64,000 bases of DNA from the NCBI RefSeq assembly GCF_004331485.1, contig NZ_SJKD01000006.1:1-64000 (forward strand), read 5' to 3'. Made by a program: the position numbers and the translations under genes. Positions 33,305-40,870 of the stretch are shown in pieces; the first letter of the stretch is position 1, and every line of letters starts with the position of its first letter. Under the pieces are notes generated by a model, which worked only from the letters and a program-made list of their open reading frames with translations, had not been told where the DNA came from and did no database searches. The stretch comes from Kribbella capetownensis. GTDB taxonomy: Bacteria; Actinomycetota; Actinomycetes; Propionibacteriales; Kribbellaceae.

Positions 33305-34219
33305 TCAGCCTTTGACGGCGCCTTCTTCGACGCCTTTGAAGAAGAAGCGTTGGAGGGTTGCGAAGACGATGACGATCGGGATGAAGGCGATCATCGTGCC
33401 TGCGGCGATGAGGCGGGGGTTGTTGCTGAAGGTGCCGGACAGGTACTGCAGGCCGACGGTCAGCGTGTACTTGTCCGGGTCGGTGAGCACGATCAACGGC
33501 CAGAGGAAGTCGTCCCAGGCGCCGATGAACGCGAAGATCGCCACCACGCTGATGGTTCCGCGCACCGACGGCAGACCGATGTAGACCAACCGCTGCCACG
33601 CGTTCGCGCCGTCCACGATCGCGGCCTGATCCACCTCGATCGGCAGCGACCGGAACGCGTTGTACATCAGCAGCACGTTCAGCGCGCCGATCATGCCGGG
33701 CAGCGCTACGCCGAACAGCGTGTTCGCCAGTCCGAACTCCCGCACCGTCACGTACTGCGAGATGATCGTGACCTCACCCGGCAGTACGAGCGTGGCCAGG
33801 AACAACCCGAGCACCAGCTTGCGGCCGCGGAACTGCAGCCGGGACAACGCGAAGCCGGCCAGCGACGCCCCGAGGACGTTGCCGCCGACCACAAGTACGG
33901 CGACCACCAGCGAGTTCCGCGCGTAGTCCCAGACCGGGATCGTGTCGGTCACGGCTTTGTAGTGGTCGAACGTCGGCTGGGCCGGCAGCAGCTTCGGGAT
34001 CCGGGTGTAGATGTCCTCCCCGGATCCCTTCAGCGAAGTGGACAGCTGCCACAGGAACGGCCCGATCGTGATCAGCAGTACGAACACGAGCAGCAGGTAC
34101 CGGACCACCTTCTCCCGCGGCGAGACGGTGTTGAACCCGAAGGATCCGCGACGGCGACCGGCCGGAGGACCCGACGTCTCCTTGACCACAGGCCGCGCCG
34201 GATCGGTGACAGTGGTCAT
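33305..34219 (-). CDS. Carbohydrate ABC transporter permease, MalG type
   Basis: 304 residues, six helices after a basic N-terminal tail. The EAA loop that docks the ATPase is EVDQAAIVDGANAWQRLVYIGLP. CUT1-family sugar importers pair a MalF and a MalG subunit; this is the second. The start overlaps the MalF-type stop by 4 bp. No ATPase gene is in the module, so a shared MsiK-type ATPase encoded elsewhere is inferred. Confidence 0.93.
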   Translation of the reverse strand: MTTVTDPARPVVKETSGPPAGRRRGSFGFNTVSPREKVVRYLLLVFVLLITIGPFLWQLSTSLKGSGEDIYTRIPKLLPAQPTFDHYKAVTDTIPVWDYARNSLVVAVLVVGGNVLGASLAGFALSRLQFRGRKLVLGLFLATLVLPGEVTIISQYVTVREFGLANTLFGVALPGMIGALNVLLMYNAFRSLPIEVDQAAIVDGANAWQRLVYIGLPSVRGTISVVAIFAFIGAWDDFLWPLIVLTDPDKYTLTVGLQYLSGTFSNNPRLIAAGTMIAFIPIVIVFATLQRFFFKGVEEGAVKG

Positions 34220-35094
34220 GCTTCCGCTCCTCTGCGGTTCAGCCGGGCCAGCACCAGCATCGGTACGACGGTGACGAAGAACAGCACGATCGACAGCGCC
34301 GACGCGTACCCGAGGTTGCCCTCGAAACCCTGGCTGTACTGCTGGATCAGCATCACCACCGAGTTGTCCCGGCCACCCGGACCGCCCTTGCCGCCACTGA
34401 GGATGAACAACTCGGAGAACACCCGCAGCGCCGACACCGAGATGAGGATCGAGATCAGGATCATCGTCCCGCGTACCCCCGGCACCGTCACATAGAAGAA
34501 CCGGCGGACCGGTCCCGCACCATCGACCGCGGCCGCCTCGTGCAGCTCACGCCCGACGTTCCCGAGGGCGGCCAGGTAGATGATCATGTAGTACCCGAGC
34601 CCCTTCCAGATCGTCAGACTGATTGCGCTGAGCAACAACAGCCACTGGTCGGACAGGAACGGCAACGGGCCGGAGATGACTCCGAGCTTCTCGGCCAGCC
34701 CGTTGACCAGACCGCGATCGTCCAGGATCCACTGCCAGATCAGCGCCACCACCACGGCCGAGGCCACCACCGGGGTGTAGAACGCGGTCCGGAAGAACGT
34801 GATCCCGGGCAGCTTCTTCTCCACCAGTACGGCGAGCAGCAGCGGGAAGACGGTCAGGAACGGCAGGCACACCACCATGTAGATGACGCTGTTCAGCAAC
34901 GCCCAGCGCAACTGCTCGTCGTGCAGCAGGGTCTCGAAGTTCTTCAGCCCGACGAAGGTGCCGCCGCCGATCGGCCTGGCGTTCGTGAACGACAGGATGA
35001 CGGTGTTGATCGACGGCCACAGGTTGAACACCAGCAACCACGTGAGTGCTGGGATCACCAGCACCCACGGGGTGAACCAACGGTTGTACCGCAT
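34216..35094 (-). CDS. Carbohydrate ABC transporter permease, MalF type
   Basis: 292 residues with six helices. EAA loop ELHEAAAVDGAGPVRRFFYVTVP. The start shares one base with the stop of the binding-protein gene (TAATG), so translation is coupled. Partner of the MalG-type permease. Confidence 0.93.
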   Translation of the reverse strand: MRYNRWFTPWVLVIPALTWLLVFNLWPSINTVILSFTNARPIGGGTFVGLKNFETLLHDEQLRWALLNSVIYMVVCLPFLTVFPLLLAVLVEKKLPGITFFRTAFYTPVVASAVVVALIWQWILDDRGLVNGLAEKLGVISGPLPFLSDQWLLLLSAISLTIWKGLGYYMIIYLAALGNVGRELHEAAAVDGAGPVRRFFYVTVPGVRGTMILISILISVSALRVFSELFILSGGKGGPGGRDNSVVMLIQQYSQGFEGNLGYASALSIVLFFVTVVPMLVLARLNRRGAEA

Positions 35095-36389
35095 TACTGC
35101 GTGAGAAGCTGGTTGGCCTTCGCCACCGCCGCGTCGAGGGCCGCCTGCGACGACATCTTGCCCGAGATCGCCAGCGAGATCTGCTGGCCGATGAAGTCGT
35201 TGGTCGCGCCACTGATCACCGGCGGCTGCAGCACCTTCGCCTTGGCCAGCGACTCGAACGCGAGCACCTTGGCGTCGCTCTCCGGCGTACCGTCACTCTT
35301 CGAGAAGTACGGGTCCGAGGCGGAGGCCTTGGTGGACGGGAAGATGTTCACGATCTTGGCGAACGCCGCCTGGTTCTCGGCGTTGGTGACGAACCGGGCC
35401 AGCGCGATCGCGGCCGCCTGGTTCTTGGTCTTGGCCGACACCGACAGGCCCTGCACGTACAGCGGCGGGGTGTCCAGCGCGGGCGACGGGACGACCTTGC
35501 CCTTCAGCGACGGGTTGTCCTTCTGGAAGTCCTGGATCGCGTTGCCGCCGCCGGTGGTCCAGGCGACCTTGCCCTGCGTGAAGAGCTTGGAGTTGCCCAG
35601 GTACTCCTGGGTCAGGATGTCGCGGGGCAGGTAGCCGGCCTTGTAGGCGTCGCGGTACTTGTCCAGCAGCGCGGCGGCCTCGGGGGTGTTGAAGACGAAC
35701 TTCTTGCCGTCGTCGGACACGATCTTCACGCCGGCGTTGGTGAAGTCACCGATGCCGGGCAGCCGGCTCATCAAGTACTCCTTGCCGCCGGTCTTGTCGT
35801 GCATCACCTTGGCGGCCGCGAGCAGTTCGTCGAAGGTCTTGGGCGAGTTCTTCACATCGAGCCCGGCCGCGGCGAACTTGGTCGCGTTCCAGTAGTCGAT
35901 ATCGGTGTTCAGGTACCACGGGTAGCCGAAGGTGCCGTCCAGGCCCTGGTACTGGTACGCCTGCACGCCGCCCTCGACGTACTCCTCGGCGAGCTTCGGG
36001 TCGGCGGCCGCGACGTCGAGCAGCATGTTCTGCTTGGCCAGCGAGAGCGCGAAGTCCGGCGGGAGGTTGGTGACGTCCGGCAACTGGCCGGCCGACGCCT
36101 GGCTCAGCACCTTCTTGTCGTAGCCGTCGCCCGGCTGGTCCAGCCAGGTCACCTTCGTGCCCGGGTACTTCGCCTCGAACGCCTTGATCACACCTTCGAC
36201 GTACGACGTGAACTTCGGCTTCAGGGCCCAGGTCTGGAAGCTCACTTCGCCGGTCACCTGGGCGTTGGCGTCGACGGTCGGCTTGGCGCCGCTACTGCCG
36301 GACTCGTCCGACGAGCCGAGGCCACAACCGGCCAGAGTGAGAGCCGCAGCGGCAAGAGCTGCCACCGGAGCCAGATGACCTCTACGCAT
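35094..36389 (-). CDS. Sugar-binding lipoprotein of the ABC importer
   Basis: 431 residues. Lipoprotein signal with lipobox LAGC (cysteine about 22), then a cluster-B/family-1 sugar-binding fold: GEVSFQTWALKPKF, KYPGTKVTWLDQPGDGYDKKVL, and a C-terminal half with WTTGGGNAIQDF. It is membrane-tethered outside the cell and delivers sugar to the MalFG pair. AGGAGA precedes the ATG. A LacI-type site (36408-36419) lies 19 bp upstream, in the promoter or start region. Confidence 0.93.
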   Translation of the reverse strand: MRRGHLAPVAALAAAALTLAGCGLGSSDESGSSGAKPTVDANAQVTGEVSFQTWALKPKFTSYVEGVIKAFEAKYPGTKVTWLDQPGDGYDKKVLSQASAGQLPDVTNLPPDFALSLAKQNMLLDVAAADPKLAEEYVEGGVQAYQYQGLDGTFGYPWYLNTDIDYWNATKFAAAGLDVKNSPKTFDELLAAAKVMHDKTGGKEYLMSRLPGIGDFTNAGVKIVSDDGKKFVFNTPEAAALLDKYRDAYKAGYLPRDILTQEYLGNSKLFTQGKVAWTTGGGNAIQDFQKDNPSLKGKVVPSPALDTPPLYVQGLSVSAKTKNQAAAIALARFVTNAENQAAFAKIVNIFPSTKASASDPYFSKSDGTPESDAKVLAFESLAKAKVLQPPVISGATNDFIGQQISLAISGKMSSQAALDAAVAKANQLLTQ

Positions 36390-36407
36390 GGATTCTCCTG
36401 GGTTTGA

Positions 36408-36419
36408 TAAACCGGTATA
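36408..36419. promoter_or_regulatory. LacI-type operator before the sugar importer
   Basis: TAAACCGGTATA: near-palindrome centred on CCGG (5 of 6 pairs). It resembles the site at 37628-37641 before the glycosidase gene and the central-CG sites of LacI-family repressors. It lies in the divergent space with the lacI-type gene. Confidence 0.6.
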
Positions 36420-36492
36420 GCTCCTGCACTATCCGGGATCGTAGAATCCGCTGTCAAGGCCCGAGTCAGCCTCAAAAGGAGGTAGGTAGCAC

Positions 36493-37521
36493 GTGGTCAG
36501 ACCGACGATCGCTGATATTGCGATCCGCGCGGGTGTGTCCAAGGGGGCGGTGTCGTTCGCGTTGAACGGGCGGCCCGGGGTCAGCGACGCGACCCGGGAG
36601 CGGATCCTGAAGATCGCCGAACAGATGAGCTGGCGGCCGCACAGCGCGGCGCGGGCGCTCGGCGCGTCCCGGGTCGACTCGGTCGGGATGGTGATCGCCC
36701 GGCCGGCCCGCACGCTGGGCGTGGAGCCGTTCTTCGCGCACCTGCTGTCCGGCGTGCAGTCCGGGCTGTCCGCGGAGTCGATCTCGCTGCAGTTGCTGAT
36801 CGTCGAGGACACCGCGACCGAGATCGAGGTGTACCGCCGGTGGGCCTCGGAGCACCGGGTCGACGGCGTGATCCTGGTCGACCTGACGGTCAAAGACCCA
36901 CGGATCGACGAGCTGAAGGCGCTTGAACTGCCGGCTGTCGTGATCGGCGGCCGCGGCGGCAAGGGCGCGCTCGCCTCGGTCTGGGCGGATGACCGGGACG
37001 CGATGCTGTCGATCGTGGAGTACCTCGCCGCCCTCGGCCATCGCCGCATCGCCCACGTCGCCGGTACGCCGCTCTTCCAGCACACCGTGCGCCGGATCCG
37101 GGCCGTCAGGGACGCGGCACCCCGGCTCGGACTGGTCGATGCGCCGTCGCTGACGACCGACTTCAGTGACGCCGAGGGTGCCGCGACGACCCGCAAATTG
37201 CTGTCCCAGGCGAACCGTCCGACCGCGATCGTCTACGACAGCGACGTGATGGCGGTGGCCGGCCTCGGGGTGGCGATGGAGATGGGTGTCTCGGTGCCCG
37301 GCGACCTGTCCATCGTGGCCTTCGACGACTCGATCCTGACCCAGTTGATGCACCCGGCCCTGACCGCGCTGTCCCGCGACACGTTCGAGTTCGGCCGGCA
37401 GGCGGCCGAGGTCCTGCTCGAGGTCATCGCCGACCCAGCCCAGACCATCAACCGCCGCACCGCCGACCCGGTCCTGACCGTCCGCGAGTCCACCGCTCCC
37501 CCACCCCGTCAGGTGGGTTGA
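36493..37521 (+). CDS. LacI-family transcriptional regulator
   Basis: 342 residues. N-terminal helix-turn-helix and hinge (4-60: TIADIAIRAGVSKGAVSFAL, ending PHSAARALGASRVDSVG), then a periplasmic-binding-protein-like sensor domain with the usual C-terminal FDDSILTQLMHPALTALSRDTFEFG. Probable sugar-released repressor of the flanking importer and glycosidase genes. GTG start with GGAGG 10 bp upstream. The last codons and the stop are part of a 20-bp tandem repeat. Confidence 0.93.
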   Translation: MVRPTIADIAIRAGVSKGAVSFALNGRPGVSDATRERILKIAEQMSWRPHSAARALGASRVDSVGMVIARPARTLGVEPFFAHLLSGVQSGLSAESISLQLLIVEDTATEIEVYRRWASEHRVDGVILVDLTVKDPRIDELKALELPAVVIGGRGGKGALASVWADDRDAMLSIVEYLAALGHRRIAHVAGTPLFQHTVRRIRAVRDAAPRLGLVDAPSLTTDFSDAEGAATTRKLLSQANRPTAIVYDSDVMAVAGLGVAMEMGVSVPGDLSIVAFDDSILTQLMHPALTALSRDTFEFGRQAAEVLLEVIADPAQTINRRTADPVLTVRESTAPPPRQVG

Positions 37522-37551
37522 CCCACCGCACGGTGGGTTGACCCACCGCAC
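37512..37551. repeat. Two tandem 20-bp palindromic units
   Basis: Two identical 20-bp units (37512-37531 and 37532-37551), each holding the perfect inverted repeat GGTGGGTTGACCCACC. The first covers the last two codons and the stop of the LacI gene. A related GGGTGAACCC follows at 37557-37566. They can act as stacked hairpins (terminator) or as protein sites. Confidence 0.75.
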
Positions 37552-37627
37552 GCCCTGGGTGAACCCACACTCTGATGGGCCCACCCACCAAACGGGGCGG
37601 GAGGGGGAGCGTGGTTGCCGTGGTTGC

Positions 37628-37641
37628 CTAAACCGATTTAG
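37628..37641. promoter_or_regulatory. LacI-type operator before the glycosidase gene
   Basis: CTAAACCGATTTAG, palindromic at 6 of 7 pairs, 10 bp before the glycosidase ATG. It shares the TAAACCG core with the site at 36408-36419. Confidence 0.65.
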
Positions 37642-37651
37642 CATCCTCATC

Positions 37652-38821
37652 ATGCTCTCGGATCCCGTCACGCCCAGGTTCGGCGCGAACCACGTACCGT
37701 CGGCCGGGTGGTTCTACAGCTGGCTCGACTACGACGGTGACGCGGTACGGCGGGACTTCGCGGATCTGGCCGGGATCGGCATGGACCACGTCCGGGTGTT
37801 CCCGGTCTGGCCGTGGATCCAGCCGAACCGGGCGATCATCCGCGCGCGGGCCATCGAGGATCTCCTCGACACGATCGACGCCGCCGCCGAGCACGGGCTG
37901 AGCGTCGCCGTCGACCTGATCCAGGGCCACCTGTCCAGCTTCGACTTCCTCCCGTCCTGGGTCCTGACCTGGCACAAGACCAGCCTGTTCGAGGATCCCG
38001 CGGTCCGCGACGGCCTGACGACGTACGTCGACACCGTCGCCCGCGCGGTCGCGACGCGGCCGAACGTCTTCGCGATCACGCTCGGGAACGAGGTCAACAA
38101 CCTCTGGCCGGACAGCGCGACCACGCCCGAGACCTCGACCGGCTGGGCACAGGATCTGCTGACCACGCTGAAGAAGGCGGCACCCGACGTACTCGCGCTG
38201 CACTCGGTCTTCGACGATGCCTGGTACAAGGCCGACCACCCGTTCCACCCCGTTGATGTCGTGGAGCTGGGTGACCTGAGCACTGTCCACTCGTGGGTTT
38301 TCAACGGGGTCTCACGAGTGGACGGTCCCCTCGGGCCGGCCACGCTCAGCCATGCGGACTACCTGGTGGAGCTGGCCGCGGCCACCTCGCTCGATCCACG
38401 ACGACCCGTGTGGCTGCAGGAGATCGGCGTACCCGGGCCGGACATCCCGGTGGACCTTCAGGCCGAGTTCACCCGGCGGACGGTTGAGCTGGTCGTCCCG
38501 AACCCGGCACTGTGGGGCGTGACCTGGTGGTCGTCGCACGACATCGATCGCAGGCTGCTGGACTTCCCGGACCGTGAGTACGACCTGGGTCTGTTCACCG
38601 TGGACCATCAGCGGAAGCCGGCCGCCCAGGCCCTGGCGGACGTGATCGCCGAGGTACGAGCGAACGGCGTACAGCTGCAACCGGAGGCAACCACACTGAC
38701 CGCGCCGGCCAACCTGCGCACCGAGCCGCACCGCCGTCCGGAAGTTGCCCCCGGCAGCGAATTCCACCGGCAGTGGGTCGCCGCCCGCTCCAACGGTCCC
38801 GTCCGGATCGTGCTGCCCTAG
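37652..38821 (+). CDS. Glycoside hydrolase, GH5-like (clan A)
   Basis: 389-residue TIM-barrel glycosidase without a signal peptide, hence probably cytosolic and acting on imported oligosaccharides. The acid/base glutamate is E147 in ITLGNEVNN and the nucleophile E257 in WLQEIGVPG; the WWSSHD tryptophan segment lies on the last strands. Mannanase/beta-glycosidase-like architecture, exact activity unknown. ATG 37652 follows the LacI-type operator; the frame is open upstream but that part is intergenic repeats. Its stop overlaps the convergent TetR stop (CTAG). Confidence 0.88.
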   Translation: MLSDPVTPRFGANHVPSAGWFYSWLDYDGDAVRRDFADLAGIGMDHVRVFPVWPWIQPNRAIIRARAIEDLLDTIDAAAEHGLSVAVDLIQGHLSSFDFLPSWVLTWHKTSLFEDPAVRDGLTTYVDTVARAVATRPNVFAITLGNEVNNLWPDSATTPETSTGWAQDLLTTLKKAAPDVLALHSVFDDAWYKADHPFHPVDVVELGDLSTVHSWVFNGVSRVDGPLGPATLSHADYLVELAAATSLDPRRPVWLQEIGVPGPDIPVDLQAEFTRRTVELVVPNPALWGVTWWSSHDIDRRLLDFPDREYDLGLFTVDHQRKPAAQALADVIAEVRANGVQLQPEATTLTAPANLRTEPHRRPEVAPGSEFHRQWVAARSNGPVRIVLP

Positions 38822-39543
38822 GACTTCCGGTTGATCAGGACCTCGATCCCGTCCAGGATCCGGGTCAGCCCGAACTCCAGGTCGTCGTCGACGCCGTCCT
38901 CGTACTCCTGGTTCGTGTAGAGCGCGGTCATCATCGGGTAGCCGCCCTCGATCAGCCGCGGCACCAGGAACCTGCCGACCTGCTCGGCCTGCACCGGGGT
39001 GTTGTCGCTGGCCTCGAGTTGGCGGACCAGGCTCGCGTGGTTGCGGGCGTATCCGTTCAGGATCACCAGGCAACCGAGGTTGTCGTGCTGGCTGAGGCCG
39101 GTGCTGTCCAGCGCCGCGAGCATAACCTCGACCCAGCGGAGCTGGTTCGGCGTCACCGGCGCGCCGCGGATCGGGATGTCGAGCAGCCAGGGGCGTTCCG
39201 CGTACCGGTCGACCTGGGCGTGCACCCAGGCGGTCGCGGCCTCCCGCCAGCCGGACGGCAGCTCGGGCGGCGGCCCGAAGGCCTTGTCCTGGACCAGCAC
39301 GATCAGCTCGTCCTTCGACCGCACGTAGCGGTACATCGCGTTCGTACTGACGCCGAGCCGGGCCGCGATCCGCTGCAGTGACACCGCCTCGAACCCGTGA
39401 CTGTCGCCGAACCCGATCCCGGTCGCCACGATCTGCTCGACCGACAACGCCGGCTTCGGCCCGCGCCGCTGCACCGGCTGCACGCCCCAGGACAGGGCGA
39501 GCCCCGGCGGCAACTCTCCGCGGTCCTCGGTCATGCCCTCCAT
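38818..39543 (-). CDS. TetR-family transcriptional regulator
   Basis: 241 residues. Helix-turn-helix at about 40-85 (AVSLQRIAARLGVSTNAMYRYVRSK), then a TetR_C-type ligand domain. A start at 39534 (fourth residue is also Met) is equally good. It is divergent from the DUF1707-ABC-FtsX unit, its probable target. Confidence 0.92.
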   Translation of the reverse strand: MEGMTEDRGELPPGLALSWGVQPVQRRGPKPALSVEQIVATGIGFGDSHGFEAVSLQRIAARLGVSTNAMYRYVRSKDELIVLVQDKAFGPPPELPSGWREAATAWVHAQVDRYAERPWLLDIPIRGAPVTPNQLRWVEVMLAALDSTGLSQHDNLGCLVILNGYARNHASLVRQLEASDNTPVQAEQVGRFLVPRLIEGGYPMMTALYTNQEYEDGVDDDLEFGLTRILDGIEVLINRKS

Positions 39544-39613
39544 CTTCGCGCATGACGGCCCCGGTCAGAGGGGTGCTAGCACCACCGCTGAAACGGGTCC
39601 TGAGCACCGGGTG

Positions 39614-39645
39614 GAGAAAACTGTTCAGCCCATACGCTGTTTCTC
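39614..39645. promoter_or_regulatory. Candidate TetR operator before the DUF1707-ABC unit
   Basis: Imperfect inverted repeat with outer arms GAGAAA (39614-39619) and TTTCTC (39640-39645), and partial pairing inward. It lies in the 146-bp divergent region. Only 7 of the outer 10 pairs match. Confidence 0.35.
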
Positions 39646-39689
39646 GTCCGGACACCCCGTCAGGACAACCCCTCGAAAGGAATCCGCCG

Positions 39690-40115
39690 ATGAACACCAT
39701 GCTCGAACCGCTGCTGCTGCCGAACCAGGTCGACCTGAGCGAGAACGACCGCCGTACGGCGGTAGCCAAGCTCGACCGGGCCGTCCGGAAGGGCACCCTG
39801 ACCCCGCCGCAGGCCGGCGACCGGCAGGACCTGCTGCTCGAGGCCCGCACCCGCGGTGATCTCCACCAGGTCTTCGACGGCATGGCCGACGCGCTCCCGC
39901 CCCGCGGTCTCACCGGCGCGCTGCGAGCGGTCAGCGCCGTCTGGCTGCTCACCTGCGTCGTGCAGTTCGTGATCTGGGTGGTCCTGGCCGCCTTCGGTCA
40001 CTTCGACTGGCCGTGGTGGCTGTGGTCCGACATCGGCCTGGGCCTGGTCGTGGCCGGTGTGTGGTGGACCAACGAGTCCTACTACCGCACGACCGATGTG
40101 CTGGTCACCCAGTGA
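39690..40115 (+). CDS. DUF1707 (SHOCT-like) protein with two membrane helices
   Basis: 141 residues. N-terminal DUF1707-type segment (DLSENDRRTAVAKLDRAVRK, LTPPQAGDR, ARTRGDLHQVFDGM), then two hydrophobic helices (about 80-103 and 107-126) with a short aromatic loop. Function unknown; the domain often occurs at membranes beside regulators. AGGAA precedes the ATG. It overlaps the ATPase gene by 4 bp (GTGA), so it belongs to the export unit. Confidence 0.85.
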   Translation: MNTMLEPLLLPNQVDLSENDRRTAVAKLDRAVRKGTLTPPQAGDRQDLLLEARTRGDLHQVFDGMADALPPRGLTGALRAVSAVWLLTCVVQFVIWVVLAAFGHFDWPWWLWSDIGLGLVVAGVWWTNESYYRTTDVLVTQ

Positions 40116-40867
40116 GCGCCCCGGTCCAGCTCACCGATGTCCGTAAGGTCTACGGCACCGGCACCGGCCCCGGCGCGGTCACCGCGCTGGGCGGTGTCAC
40201 CTACGGCTTCGAGGCCGGCACGTTCACCGCGGTGATGGGCCCATCCGGCTCCGGAAAGAGCACGCTGCTGCACTGTGCCGCCGGCCTCGACACTCCGACG
40301 TCCGGCGACGTACACCTGACCGGCCGCTCACTGCGCGGGCTGGACGAGACCGCTCTGACTGAGCTGCGGCGCGAGCACGTGGCGTTCGTCTTCCAGTCCT
40401 TCAATCTGATGCCGGCTCTCACCGTCCGGCAGAACGTCGTACTGCCGCTCATGCTGGCCGGGAAGTCGCCGGACGAGGCATGGGTGTCCGAGGTGATCCG
40501 CCGGGTCGGACTCGGTGACCGCACGCGGCACCGGCCGAGCGAGCTGTCCGGTGGCCAGCAGCAGCGGGTCGCAATCGCCCGGGCGCTGGCTGGACGCGCC
40601 GCGATCACGTTCGCGGACGAGCCGACCGGTGCGCTCGACACGGTCACCGCGCTCGACGTTCTCGCCCTCCTCCGCGACCAGGCCCGCTCACTCGGGCAGA
40701 CCGTCGTGATGGTCACCCACGACCCGGTCGCGGCGTCGTACGCCGACTGCGTCGTCTTCCTCGTCGACGGTCAGATCGTCTCGGAGACCGTCCACCCCAC
40801 CGCAGAGGCCGTCGCCGCGGAGCTCGCCCAGCTCAGCGCCGGCCGCTACTCACCGTCGGAGACCTGA
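40112..40867 (+). CDS. ABC transporter ATPase, MacB/LolD type
   Basis: 251 residues. Walker A GPSGSGKST, signature LSGGQQQRVAIARAL, Walker B AITFADEPTG, switch histidine in VTHDPV. The FVFQSFNLMPALTVRQNV stretch is typical of LolD/MacB ATPases that drive FtsX-type permeases. GTG start overlapping the previous stop; the permease follows 3 bp later. Confidence 0.95.
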   Translation: MSAPVQLTDVRKVYGTGTGPGAVTALGGVTYGFEAGTFTAVMGPSGSGKSTLLHCAAGLDTPTSGDVHLTGRSLRGLDETALTELRREHVAFVFQSFNLMPALTVRQNVVLPLMLAGKSPDEAWVSEVIRRVGLGDRTRHRPSELSGGQQQRVAIARALAGRAAITFADEPTGALDTVTALDVLALLRDQARSLGQTVVMVTHDPVAASYADCVVFLVDGQIVSETVHPTAEAVAAELAQLSAGRYSPSET

Positions 40868-40870
40868 ATC

